Shown in pieces: positions 7,552 through 15,021 of a stretch of DNA of 21,058 nucleotides. Both the position numbers and the translations under genes were made by a program. A model generated the notes under the pieces. It was not told the DNA's origin and ran no database searches. It worked only from the letters and a program-made list of their open reading frames with translations. The stretch is taken from positions 1 through 21,058 of the forward strand of contig AQRZ01000044.1 in NCBI GenBank assembly GCA_000402835.1, in the 5' to 3' direction. How positions within the stretch are numbered: position 1 is the first letter of the stretch; each line of letters begins with the position of its first letter. The stretch comes from Synergistetes bacterium JGI 0000079-D21 (GTDB taxonomy: Bacteria > Synergistota > Synergistia > Synergistales > 79-D21).

Positions 7552-8477
7552 GCGGTGGGTTTTTCGCCGGTGGCGGAAGCGGCCTTGTCGCTGCGCGGAG
7601 CCCCTTTCCAGAAGCTCTCGTCAAGGGAGAGACGCAATGTTTTCTGCGGTTCGTCCGGGTTGGCGACCTTGAGGTAGAGGATCGGGGCCCCGTTTGCCGG
7701 GTTTTCGACGATCCAGGTGGCGAGGGTGCGGGAGCGGGTCAGGCTGCCGCCGGTACGGTAGATGCTGTCGTCGGGACCGGCATGCCTGTCTTCGCTGAAC
7801 GCCACGAAATCGTCGAGCGAATATCCGTCAGGATCGCTGGAAAGCAGTTCACGGATGCGCTGGTAGCGTTCCTGGCTGCTTTTCGAAACTTTTTTGTTCA
7901 GGATCCTGAGCTGTTCGTCGATGTAATGGTTTGTATGGGCGAGGGTCCCGTTTTCCGTGACGCGGACGGAAACCTTTCCCCCGGGGGCGACTTCGATGAC
8001 GGCCACCTTGGCCTTGTCCGCGACCAGGTAGTAGGCGATGTGGGTAAAGCGGTCAAGCTGGGCGGTGACTTCGTCGACGGTGGAGCACGTCTTCAGGATC
8101 TCCGCTGTGGATATGCCGTTCGGGGGAGAGGTCCTGCGCTTTTCCCCCGGGATAACCGAGGCGGTGGCGGTGACCACGACCAGGCCTTTTTCGTTGATCC
8201 CGGCTTTCAGGCCGGTTCCTTCCTCGTCGGTGGCGAAAAGGCCCAGGTAGCGGAAGCCTTCTTTCGGGACGACCCGGCGGATGTCCTGGAACTGGGTGGG
8301 GGTCCAGTCGCGGTTCTTGGCGACGAGGGTTCCTCCTCCCTCGACTTTTTCACCCGCGGCGCCCCAGAGAGTGCAGGCGAAAGATTCACGGGCGCCTGCC
8401 GTGATCTGGCCGAAACAGCCGGCCGCGAGCGCGAGGATCATAAGAAAAACCTTTACAAAGGAGGTCTTCCGTACCAT
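7548..8477 (-). CDS. Secreted Ntn-hydrolase, C45 / acyl-CoA:6-APA acyltransferase-like
   Basis: This 309-residue protein has an N-terminal signal peptide and then a family-typical Ntn fold. The likely nucleophile is Cys35 in ESFACTLWGAAG. Removal of the leader after Ala34 would expose it as the N-terminal residue, as this fold needs. Supporting motifs are NRDW at 55-58, GINEKGLVVVTA at about 93-104 and HTNH at 181-184, which are features of the linear amide C-N hydrolase/acyltransferase group (MEROPS C45 and relatives). A second Cys in LAAGC (Cys21) could be a lipobox, giving a lipoprotein. Substrates in the family include peptides, N-acyl amides and beta-lactam side chains; none can be named here. 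ATG 8477 has a GGGGGAG site that is hidden in a hairpin, and the leader holds two c-di-GMP riboswitches. Its stop overlaps the stop of the HerA-like gene. Confidence 0.82.
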   Translation of the reverse strand: MVRKTSFVKVFLMILALAAGCFGQITAGARESFACTLWGAAGEKVEGGGTLVAKNRDWTPTQFQDIRRVVPKEGFRYLGLFATDEEGTGLKAGINEKGLVVVTATASVIPGEKRRTSPPNGISTAEILKTCSTVDEVTAQLDRFTHIAYYLVADKAKVAVIEVAPGGKVSVRVTENGTLAHTNHYIDEQLRILNKKVSKSSQERYQRIRELLSSDPDGYSLDDFVAFSEDRHAGPDDSIYRTGGSLTRSRTLATWIVENPANGAPILYLKVANPDEPQKTLRLSLDESFWKGAPRSDKAASATGEKPTA

Positions 8478-8483
8478 CGTTCT

Positions 8484-8501
8484 CCCCCTGGTTCTCGGGG
8501 G
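8484..8501 (-). promoter_or_regulatory. Hairpin masking the ribosome binding site of the C45-like hydrolase
   Basis: In the minus-strand RNA, CCCCC (8501-8497), an eight-base loop and GGGGG (8488-8484) form a stem. The GGGGG is the SD sequence seven bases before AUG 8477. A GGUUCU just after the proximal aptamer (about 8536-8531) is complementary to AGAACC in the loop, a possible alternative pairing. This could be the translational expression platform of the proximal riboswitch. Confidence 0.55.
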
Positions 8502-8540
8502 CGCAGGCGCGGTCGGGGAAGGGAAGTTTTCAGAACCTTC

Positions 8541-8612
8541 GGCAACCCGGCTGTCCTGGCCCTTCGGCTTTAGACCCGCGGTTTTGCGTCACCGCCTTTC
8601 GGCGGTTTTGCC
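8541..8612 (-). ncRNA. Class I c-di-GMP riboswitch (GEMM-I), gene-proximal copy
   Basis: The minus-strand RNA runs GGCAAA, stem ACCGCC-GAAA-GGCGGU, GACGCAAA, then a second arm, and closes with GGGUUGCC. This matches the Vc2-type GEMM-I aptamer with the same spacing: the GAAA tetraloop on P2, the GACGCAAA core with the intercalating A, and the P1 closure GGCAA/UUGCC. The base before CAAA is G (G20 in Vc2), and the binding C (C92) is kept, which predicts c-di-GMP rather than cGAMP (A20) specificity. Its 3' end is about 64 bases before AUG 8477. Confidence 0.88.
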
Positions 8613-8630
8613 TTTTCGAGTTCCCTGACA

Positions 8631-8663
8631 AATGGAAAGGCCTTCGGCAAATTGCCGAAGGCC
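8631..8663 (-). terminator. Terminator/antiterminator between the two GEMM-I riboswitches
   Basis: Bases 8639-8663 form a near-perfect palindrome (12 bp, central A) followed on the minus strand by a weak U-rich run, UUUCCAUU. Its 5' arm CCUUCGGCAA is fully complementary to UUGCCGAAGG, the 3' edge of the distal aptamer (P1 strand plus five bases, 8693-8684). P1 closure and the alternative pairing therefore exclude each other: ligand would free the terminator, and no ligand would favour antitermination. The poor U tract makes termination strength uncertain. Confidence 0.6.
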
Positions 8664-8688
8664 CGGCTAATTCCTAGAATGCACCTTC

Positions 8689-8762
8689 GGCAACCCGGCT
8701 GTCATGGCCATTCCGGCTTTAGACCCGTAGTTTTGCGTCACCGCCTTTCGGCGGTTTTGCCC
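8689..8762 (-). ncRNA. Class I c-di-GMP riboswitch (GEMM-I), promoter-proximal copy
   Basis: This is a second aptamer, nearly identical to the one at 8541-8612. P2 and the core (ACCGCC-GAAA-GGCGGU, GACGCAAA) are unchanged, and differences lie mainly in P3, where compensating length and loop changes occur. G20 and C92 equivalents are kept. It lies about 26 bases after the predicted transcription start. Tandem GEMM-I arrangements are known in other bacteria and can sharpen or combine the response. Here the two copies are so alike that a recent tandem duplication is likely. Confidence 0.88.
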
Positions 8763-8794
8763 TTTCGCGGTGTACCTGAAACAATTGTTTATAC

Positions 8795-8823
8795 ATATTA
8801 TTGAAAGAAGCCAAACCTGTCAA
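8795..8823 (-). promoter_or_regulatory. Sigma70-type promoter for the double-riboswitch leader
   Basis: Minus strand: a perfect TTGACA (8818-8823), a 17-base spacer and TAATAT (8795-8800). Transcription should start near 8788, giving a leader of about 310 bases with both aptamers before AUG 8477. Confidence 0.72.
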
Positions 8824-8926
8824 GCGACGTTGAAGAAATCGGATTTTGGCCCTTCTTTCATGAAACCTGTAAGTTTGATAATGGGCCCGTCCGATTAGCA
8901 AAACAACCCGGAGGCGAGAAAAAACG

Positions 8927-10714
8927 ATGAACCGAAAAAAGAGGGCCTTCCTTTTTGCTGGTGTCTTTTGCATGCTGATGGCGGCGGGGTTTCTCCCCTT
9001 GGGCCTGGATCGGGCAGAAAGCCAAGGTGCGGCGGTTTTTGGGTTCTCCCAGCTGGGGAAACCCTTACCCGACCTGAAGGCGGGGGAGGCCGAAGCGCTG
9101 GTGCTGTACGCCGCGGGCCGCCTGAAAGGAGAAACCGCATCGGCCGTTTTCCCCGCAAGGCTGAAAAAGGATGCCGACCCGCGGATCTGCTTCATTACCC
9201 TGGCGGACGGCCAGGGAGAAAGGAAAGTCGCCGCGGGAACGGGGCAGGGAATCGCCAGGGCCCTGGATCAGGCTCTTCAGGAAATGATGCAGGATCCCCT
9301 GTCGAAACGTTTCCGGTGGATCAAGCTGGATCTGGTCAAAGGGGCGCAGATGCTGAAAAACCTGGATCTCGAAAAGCCGCTGCCGTTCGATTCGAGCCTC
9401 TTCGGATTGTCGGTGGGAGGCCGGCTTGAGACGGCCCTCCTGCCGGAAGAACTTGCGATCCTTCTGGACGAGGGGGCAGGGAAGGTTATCCCCGGCCGCG
9501 CGAGTGTCCTTCTGAGCAAAACAAGGGTGACTCCCCCGGCGGTGGGGATTGAAAAGCGCACGGGCAGCTTCGCCGTTTTCAATACCATCTCCGTGTTCTC
9601 CGATGGGAGTTCGGCCTGGACTTTGTTCAGGGGGAACAGGCGATGGGAGAGTCATACGAAAAAAGATGTCGAGCAAAGCCTGAATTGGGCAGGGAAATAC
9701 CTGGTCCGTTCGGTCAAAGGGGACGGAAGCTTCGTCTACAATTACGATCCGATCCTGGACCGGGAAAGCCGGGATTACAACCTTGTCCGTCACGCGGGGA
9801 CGGTCTTCGCCATGCTGGAGCTCTACCGCAGGAACCGGGATTCAGAACTGCTGGGCGCTGCGGAACGAGCGATCGGGTATCTCCTGCGTCAGGTCAAGGA
9901 TGGAACGGTTCGAGGACAGGCAGTGAAATTCGTGGTGGAAAACGGGGATACCAAGCTCGGGGGCAATGCCCTGGCCGTTCTTGCGCTGGCTGAGTACGAG
10001 AGGGCTACAGGGGATGGGCGATACCGGCAAACGATGCGCGGACTCGGAGAGTGGATCCTGGCGACACAGGCTCCGGACGGGCGGTTCACGGTTCACAAAC
10101 AGACGGTTCCGGAAGGCAAGGTGTCGAAGTTCCAGTCGGAATATTACCCGGGAGAGGCGATTTTCGCCCTGATGCGTGTTTATGGGCTGACGGGGGAAAA
10201 GAAATGGCTCGATGCAGCGGATGCCGGGGCCCGTTACCAGTTGAAAGTCTTCTCGAAACTCGACGACGTGAAACTGCCGCACGATCACTGGTTGCTCTAT
10301 GGCCTGAACGAGGTCCATCGAAACAGGCCAAGGCCGGAATTCCTTGAAGGGGCCAGGCGTTTTGCACGGGTCATCATCCAGGCGCAGCACACCCGGGCAA
10401 ATCAACCCCAGCCTGACTGGGATGGAGGATATTACAGCCCGCCCCGTTCGGCCCCCACAGCAACCCGGATGGAAGGCCTGAACTCGGCCTACGCCCTCGC
10501 CAGGGATTTTGGCCTGAGGAAGGAAGAAAAGCAGATCCGGGAAGCCATCGAGCGGGGGAAGGGATTCCTTCTTCGGATCCAGGTTGGGCCGGAAAGTGCG
10601 ATGTATTGTAGAAATCCCGGAAGAAGCCTTGGCGGAGTCAGGGAAAGCCTGGCGAGTCCTTCCATTCGGATTGACTACGTTCAGCACACGATATCAGCCA
10701 TGCTAGAAAGATAA
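8927..10714 (+). CDS. Secreted protein with probable (alpha/alpha) toroid domain, function unknown
   Basis: The protein has 595 residues. ATG 8927 has GGAGG (8910-8914) at a rather long 12-base spacing. A signal peptide is clear (NRKKR, then AFLFAGVFCMLMAAGFLPL). Residues about 40-210 form a first domain without recognised motifs. Residues about 245-595 show repeated helix pairs: SLNWAGKYLVRS, GTVFAMLELYRRN, GGNALAVLALAEY, EYYPGEAIFALMRVYG, DHWLLYGLNEVH, MEGLNSAYALARDFG and a final DYVQHTISAMLER. This periodicity is like six-hairpin glycosidase, epimerase and terpenoid-cyclase toroids, with aromatic and acidic residues that could line a sugar cleft. An extracellular polysaccharide-related role is plausible, but no catalytic residues can be assigned. 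It is transcribed divergently from the riboswitch-controlled hydrolase. A GATAAT at 8877-8882 may be its -10 box, without a convincing -35. Confidence 0.75.
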   Translation: MNRKKRAFLFAGVFCMLMAAGFLPLGLDRAESQGAAVFGFSQLGKPLPDLKAGEAEALVLYAAGRLKGETASAVFPARLKKDADPRICFITLADGQGERKVAAGTGQGIARALDQALQEMMQDPLSKRFRWIKLDLVKGAQMLKNLDLEKPLPFDSSLFGLSVGGRLETALLPEELAILLDEGAGKVIPGRASVLLSKTRVTPPAVGIEKRTGSFAVFNTISVFSDGSSAWTLFRGNRRWESHTKKDVEQSLNWAGKYLVRSVKGDGSFVYNYDPILDRESRDYNLVRHAGTVFAMLELYRRNRDSELLGAAERAIGYLLRQVKDGTVRGQAVKFVVENGDTKLGGNALAVLALAEYERATGDGRYRQTMRGLGEWILATQAPDGRFTVHKQTVPEGKVSKFQSEYYPGEAIFALMRVYGLTGEKKWLDAADAGARYQLKVFSKLDDVKLPHDHWLLYGLNEVHRNRPRPEFLEGARRFARVIIQAQHTRANQPQPDWDGGYYSPPRSAPTATRMEGLNSAYALARDFGLRKEEKQIREAIERGKGFLLRIQVGPESAMYCRNPGRSLGGVRESLASPSIRIDYVQHTISAMLER

Positions 10715-10726
10715 AGAGGTAAATTT

Positions 10727-10754
10727 TTGACAGGTAGGATTGCTATGGTAAAAT
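10727..10754 (+). promoter_or_regulatory. Sigma70-type promoter, distal, upstream of the Asp-rich gene
   Basis: TTGACA (10727-10732), a 16-base spacer and TAAAAT (10749-10754) lie just after the toroid-protein stop codon. It points toward the interrupted Asp-rich gene about 190 bases away. Confidence 0.55.
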
Positions 10755-10841
10755 AATATTGTTTCAGGATGTTCTTCCAAAGAGTCGGGGTTTTCAGGGT
10801 TGAAGAGGCTTTTGTGTAGCTATGTTAAGCTTTTTCTCATA

Positions 10842-10869
10842 TTGACAAAAAACATTTCAATATTATAAT
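10842..10869 (+). promoter_or_regulatory. Consensus sigma70 promoter of the Asp-rich gene
   Basis: A perfect TTGACA (10842-10847) and perfect TATAAT (10864-10869) are 16 bases apart; another TATAAT follows at 10873-10878. Downstream are GAGG plus a 12-codon ORF (ATG 10892, MEFQESLWDRER, stop 10928-10930), and then GAGG/AGGAAG before ATG 10941. The short ORF might be a leader peptide. The promoter should be strong, and now drives transcription into the IS element. Confidence 0.75.
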
Positions 10870-10940
10870 GATTATAATATAAGAGGTTGATATGGAATTT
10901 CAGGAGAGTCTTTGGGATAGAGAAAGATGAGGTGAGGAAG

Positions 10941-10974
10941 ATGAAAGTCAAAACACGGAACATGATCATCAATT
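10941..10974 (+). pseudogene. 5' end of the Asp-rich secreted protein gene, cut by the IS3-family element
   Basis: ATG 10941 has GAGGTGAGGAAG directly upstream. It encodes MKVKTRNMIIN plus the first base of a codon, then the insertion sequence begins at 10975. Read into the element, the frame stops after Leu-Thr. Joined to 12243 (removing the element and one copy of the ATT duplication), it continues in frame as ...IINLLIAYVVLTRLV, which completes a signal peptide. This is the missing start of the downstream fragment. Confidence 0.85.
10972..10974. repeat. Target-site duplication ATT, left copy (right copy 12240-12242)
   Basis: ATT occurs directly before the left end and directly after the right end of the element. 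IS3-family elements usually make 3-4 bp duplications, so both copies in place mean a simple insertion without later rearrangement. Confidence 0.8.
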
Positions 10975-11004
10975 TGACCTAGGCACCGAAATTCGGACAA
11001 CCAA

Positions 11005-11874
11005 TTAAGCTGCAAGCCGATAATAAACCTCCTCGAACTGGGCAGGGGTCCGGTAGCCCAGAGTCGAATGAAGTCGACGCCGATTATAGAAACGCTCGAT
11101 GTATTCGAACAGGCTTTGACGTGCCTGCGAGCGATTCCGGTACTTTTGGTGATGAACCAGTTCCTGCTTCATGGTCCCGAAGAAACTCTCCACAGGGGCG
11201 TTGTCCCAGCAGTTTCCCTTCCGGCTCATGCTGCACACCATTCCGTATCTTTCCAGAGAATCACGGAATTCCCGGCTGGCGTATTGCGATCCCCGGTCCG
11301 AATGGTGAATCAGCCCCCTTGGGGGCTTCCGCCGCTTCACGGCCATCTTCAGGGCATCAAGGACCAACTTTCGGTCTATCCGCTCTCCCATGGACCAGCC
11401 CACCACGGAACGGGAATATAGATCCAGCACCACGGCCAGGTAGAGCCATCCTTCCTTTGTCCAAATGTACGTGATGTCCGATGCCCACACCCGGTTGGGG
11501 CCTTCCGGGAAAAACTTCCGGTCCAACAGGTTTTCCGCCACGGGCATTCCGTGCCTGGAGTCCGTGGTGGCCTTGAACTTCTTCCGAACCTTCGCTTTCA
11601 GGCCATCTTCCCGCATCAGGCGCGCAACCCGCTTGCGGCTGCAATGGATGCCTTCTCCCCGAAGTTCCCGGCGAACCCTCAGGATCCCGTAGGTCCCACG
11701 GCTTTCCCGATGGATTTCACGGATCCGCAGCCGGAGGAACCGGTCCCGCCTCTGCCTGCGGCTTTCAGGGCGTCTCCGCCAACCGTAGTAGCCACCACGG
11801 GAAACCTCGAGAACCCGACACATCACGAACACCGGGTACTCCGTTTCATGATCGCGGATGAACCGGAAAATCAC
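11005..11874 (-). CDS. IS3-family transposase OrfB (DDE integrase domain)
   Basis: The 289-residue catalytic part of the transposase has an N-terminal HTH_21-like region ([17 protein letters not shown] at about 59-75), then an rve/DDE domain: D133 in [10 protein letters not shown]193 in HHSDRGSQY and E229 in [15 protein letters not shown]. The 35-residue D-E gap is usual for the family. A GTG at 11874 overlaps the orfA stop, allowing independent translation. The functional enzyme is expected to be the OrfAB fusion made by a -1 frameshift at 11904-11910. It is intact, with a stop just inside the left terminal repeat. Confidence 0.95.
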   Translation of the reverse strand: MIFRFIRDHETEYPVFVMCRVLEVSRGGYYGWRRRPESRRQRRDRFLRLRIREIHRESRGTYGILRVRRELRGEGIHCSRKRVARLMREDGLKAKVRKKFKATTDSRHGMPVAENLLDRKFFPEGPNRVWASDITYIWTKEGWLYLAVVLDLYSRSVVGWSMGERIDRKLVLDALKMAVKRRKPPRGLIHHSDRGSQYASREFRDSLERYGMVCSMSRKGNCWDNAPVESFFGTMKQELVHHQKYRNRSQARQSLFEYIERFYNRRRLHSTLGYRTPAQFEEVYYRLAA

Positions 11875-12167
11875 TTCGGGTCTTTTGAGAAGATGGCCAT
11901 CGCTTTTTTTAAAATATCCCGCTCCATTCGCAGCCGTTCGTTCTCCCGCTTGAGCTGGCGGATCTGCTCCGCTTCGGGTGCCTGATGCCCCTTTCCTGGA
12001 AAGGCCTCCTCCGGTTTCTCAGAAAACTCCTTGACCCACCGGTAAAGCGTGTTCGGATGGATTCCCATGTCCCTGGCGATTCCTACGACGCTGTTTCCCC
12101 CATCCACCACCAGCCTGACCGTTTCCAGCTTGAACTCCCTGCTGAAAGACTTCCTTTGCGATCCCAT
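11871..12167 (-). CDS. IS3-family OrfA (HTH DNA-binding protein)
   Basis: This 98-residue protein has a helix-turn-helix of the HTH_Tnp_1 type ([17 protein letters not shown], then [22 protein letters not shown], about 8-47) and a C-terminal leucine-zipper helix ([20 protein letters not shown]). It binds the terminal repeats and, alone, usually represses transposition. ATG 12167 has GGAGGAGGG five bases upstream. Confidence 0.93.
   Translation of the reverse strand: MGSQRKSFSREFKLETVRLVVDGGNSVVGIARDMGIHPNTLYRWVKEFSEKPEEAFPGKGHQAPEAEQIRQLKRENERLRMERDILKKAMAIFSKDPK
11903..11910 (-). promoter_or_regulatory. Slippery site for -1 frameshift making OrfAB
   Basis: Minus strand: TTA AAA AAA GCG in the orfA frame gives the heptamer A AAA AAA followed by G. 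A -1 slip leads through [11 protein letters not shown] directly into the orfB frame (VIFRFIRD...). This is the standard IS3-family arrangement, about ten codons before the orfA stop. Confidence 0.75.
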
Positions 12168-12242
12168 GACAGCCCTCCTCCTGCTTGCCCTTCCCTTTTA
12201 GCAGCTTTTCGGACTGTCCTCAATTCCGGGGATAGATCAATT

Positions 12243-13036
<794 letters not shown>

Positions 13037-13058
13037 GAAGACACTTACAAGCGTAGAG

Positions 13059-13087
13059 AGAGCGGGGGTTATCCCCCGCTCTTTTTT
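13059..13087 (+). terminator. Strong intrinsic terminator after the Asp-rich gene
   Basis: A 10-bp stem, AGAGCGGGGG / CCCCCGCTCT, with loop TTAT is followed by a run of T to 13087. It lies 22 bases after the stop at 13036 and separates this gene from the archease operon. Confidence 0.93.
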
Positions 13088-13091
13088 ACTG

Positions 13092-13120
13092 TTCACAGGC
13101 GTGGAGTAGAATGATAAATA
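13092..13120 (+). promoter_or_regulatory. Candidate promoter of the archease-rtcB operon
   Basis: TTCACA (13092-13097), a 17-base spacer and TAAATA (13115-13120) lie about 20 bases before the RBS GGAGG at 13131-13135. Both boxes are imperfect. Confidence 0.4.
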
Positions 13121-13139
13121 GATAAACGAAGGAGGCATT

Positions 13140-13556
13140 GTGTTGCCCTGGCGAAAGTTGGATCATCCGGCAGATGTACGTATTGAGGTTGAGGCAGAAA
13201 CACTTGAGGACCTGTTCCGGGAGTGCGCCGATGCCTTTTATTCGGTCAGCCTTGGGACCAGGTCCGCCGAACATTCGATCGGGCACTCACCGGGTGTCTT
13301 TTCCTTGCAGGGTAGCGGTGATGACCTGGCGGGTCTGCTCGTGACGTGGATGAACGAGCTTCTTTTTGAGCTTGAAACATCCCGCCGGGTATTTGTCCCG
13401 CTGGAGGTCAGGATCGACGAGGGCCTGAACCTCCTGGCGATCGGGGAATGGGTTCTAACCCCGGCCGCGGGGGGGCGGGTCAAAGCGGTTACCTACGGGG
13501 GGCTGTCATTCGACCTGGGGCCACCGTTGAGGCTTGAAGTGATCATGGACGTGTAG
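13140..13556 (+). CDS. Archease, RtcB-activating protein
   Basis: This 138-residue protein belongs to the archease family. Archease speeds guanylylation of the RNA ligase RtcB and supports repeated turnover. Family marks are the N-terminal LDHPADVRIEVEAETLEDLF (about 7-26; family form DHtADvgi...tleelF) with D8 likely in metal binding, a central ELLFELE strand-helix, the late KAVTYGGLSF (family KAvTyh.l) and the acidic C-terminus EVIMDV. The start is GTG 13140 (GGAGG four bases upstream) or TTG 13143, which has better spacing. rtcB follows after 3 bp, so the two are translationally coupled. Confidence 0.9.
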   Translation: MLPWRKLDHPADVRIEVEAETLEDLFRECADAFYSVSLGTRSAEHSIGHSPGVFSLQGSGDDLAGLLVTWMNELLFELETSRRVFVPLEVRIDEGLNLLAIGEWVLTPAAGGRVKAVTYGGLSFDLGPPLRLEVIMDV

Positions 13557-13559
13557 GGG

Positions 13560-14999
13560 GTGAACCCTTTGGATATCCAAATTCAGCGAAAGGATCCAGT
13601 CCGCTGCCTGATCCCGAAAACGACGATGGAGGGAATGCGGGTGCCGGGACTGCTTTATGCGGATGGGAAGATTTTGTCTGAGGTTCGCGATGACCCGGTC
13701 CTTCAGCAGGTGATCAATGTCGCCTGCCTTCCGGGGATCACGGGGTTCAGCTTCGCGATGCCGGACATGCACTGGGGGTATGGTTTCCCCATCGGAGGCG
13801 TTGCGGCGTTCTCCTCTGAAGGGGGGGTGGTTTCCCCGGGAGGAGTGGGTTACGACATTTCATGCGGCGTACGGCTTCACATCTCGAGGCTGGCGGAAGA
13901 AGCAGTGCGGCCGGTCTTGCCGAGCCTGCTTGATGCATTGTTTGTAGCGATCCCCTGCGGCGTGGGTTCGGAAGGCCTAACCATGCAGAAGGGTTCCAGG
14001 CTTGATGCCGTCCTGGAGGGAGGGGCGGGCTGGGCGGTGAGAAATGGCTTTGGGGAAAAAAGCGACCTCGAGCGGATCGAACATGCGGGCTGCCTCGAAG
14101 GGGCGGATCCCGTAGAGGTCTCCGGGCGGGCGAAGGAACGGGGGCAAGGGCAATTGGGAAGCCTGGGATCGGGGAATCACTTCCTGGAAATCCAGCGGGT
14201 CGAAGAGATCTTCGATCGGTCCCTGGCGAGTTCCTTCGGCCTGGAAGCTGGAAGGGTGACGGTCATGATTCATTGTGGAAGCCGGGGCTTGGGGCACCAG
14301 GTGTGCGATGATTTTCTGAGAACTCTCTCCCGTTCGGTTACCAGGCTTGGCATCCGGATTCCCGACAGGCAACTGGTCTGCGCCCCTTTGGACTCAGCCG
14401 AAGGGAAAGCTTACCTGGGAGCGATGCAAGCCGCGGCAAATTTCGCAATGGCGAACCGACAAGCGATCGGTTCAAGGGTTCGTGAGGTATTTTCGCGGTT
14501 TTTCCCTGGCGAACCCCTCCATCTGCTGTATGACGTTAGCCACAACCTGGCTCTTGTGGAAAAGCATTTCTACGATGGGAAAGAAGGTTTGTTCTGCGTC
14601 CACCGGAAAGGGGCAACGCGGGCCCTTCCGCCCGGACATCCTTCCTTGCCTCCCGTCTATTCGAAAACCGGCCAGCCGGTGATCATTCCTGGCAGTATGG
14701 GAACGGCGAGCTATGTCCTGGCGGGCGCGGCCGGGGCAGCGGAATGTTTCTTTTCGACCTGCCATGGTGCAGGCCGGGTCAAAAGCCGAAGCGCCGCTTT
14801 GAAGGCCCTGAACGCGAAAGAAGTCTCCGCTTCCCTTGAGCAAAAGGGCATCCTCGTGCGTGCGGGAGATCTTCGCACCCTGGGAGAGGAAGCCCCGGAA
14901 GCTTACAAGGACGTAGATCTTGTCGTCGATGTCGTGGAACGGGCAGGTCTGAGCCGCAAGGTGGCAAGGCTGGCGCCGATTGCGGTGATCAAGGGATGA
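13560..14999 (+). CDS. rtcB: RNA-splicing ligase RtcB (3'-phosphate/5'-OH ligase)
   Basis: RtcB joins RNA 2',3'-cyclic or 3'-phosphate ends to 5'-OH ends using GTP and Mn2+, in tRNA repair and RNA repair after toxin or stress cleavage. The 479-residue product has the full set of motifs: GGVGYDISCGVR with metal ligands D99 and C102, LGSGNHFLE with N206 and H207, HCGSRGLGHQ with H238, SHNLA at 327-331, and STCHGAGR with H402 as the guanylated His. Length is normal for bacterial RtcB. GTG 13560 opens the frame, but AGGGGGTGA (13555-13563) is better placed for TTG 13569, so the true start may be three codons later. It is co-transcribed with archease. No rtcA, rtcR or RNA-binding Rsr gene is nearby. 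Confidence 0.96.
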   Translation: MNPLDIQIQRKDPVRCLIPKTTMEGMRVPGLLYADGKILSEVRDDPVLQQVINVACLPGITGFSFAMPDMHWGYGFPIGGVAAFSSEGGVVSPGGVGYDISCGVRLHISRLAEEAVRPVLPSLLDALFVAIPCGVGSEGLTMQKGSRLDAVLEGGAGWAVRNGFGEKSDLERIEHAGCLEGADPVEVSGRAKERGQGQLGSLGSGNHFLEIQRVEEIFDRSLASSFGLEAGRVTVMIHCGSRGLGHQVCDDFLRTLSRSVTRLGIRIPDRQLVCAPLDSAEGKAYLGAMQAAANFAMANRQAIGSRVREVFSRFFPGEPLHLLYDVSHNLALVEKHFYDGKEGLFCVHRKGATRALPPGHPSLPPVYSKTGQPVIIPGSMGTASYVLAGAAGAAECFFSTCHGAGRVKSRSAALKALNAKEVSASLEQKGILVRAGDLRTLGEEAPEAYKDVDLVVDVVERAGLSRKVARLAPIAVIKG

Positions 15000-15021
15000 A
15001 AGAACAGGGCCGTTTCCGGCT

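Larger units (their letters stand above)
10975..12239 (-). mobile_element. Complete IS3-family insertion sequence, 1265 bp
   Basis: The element has imperfect terminal inverted repeats of about 39 bp (10975-11013 and 12201-12239). Both start with TGA, share CTA, CCG, AATT and GGACA blocks, and end with AAGCTGC. It carries orfA and orfB on the minus strand, with a slippery A7 run for -1 frameshifting, and is flanked by ATT duplications. Length, two-frame structure and DDE motifs place it in the IS3 family, probably the IS150/IS51-like side. Both reading frames look intact, so it may be active. It interrupts the signal peptide of the Asp-rich protein gene. Confidence 0.93.

Noticed and set aside
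7518..8573. 351-residue plus-strand frame opposite the C45-like hydrolase
   Set aside because: It is a shadow of the real minus-strand gene, which has catalytic motifs, a signal peptide and a regulated leader.
8541..8762. Two similar intergenic segments as a REP-type repeat or inactive duplicated terminators
   Set aside because: On the minus strand they match the GEMM-I core and pairing scheme with correct spacing, which a generic repeat would not.
15000..15021. Bidirectional terminator between rtcB and the importer
   Set aside because: Only a 4-bp GCCG/CGGC stem with a short T run is present, too weak to claim.
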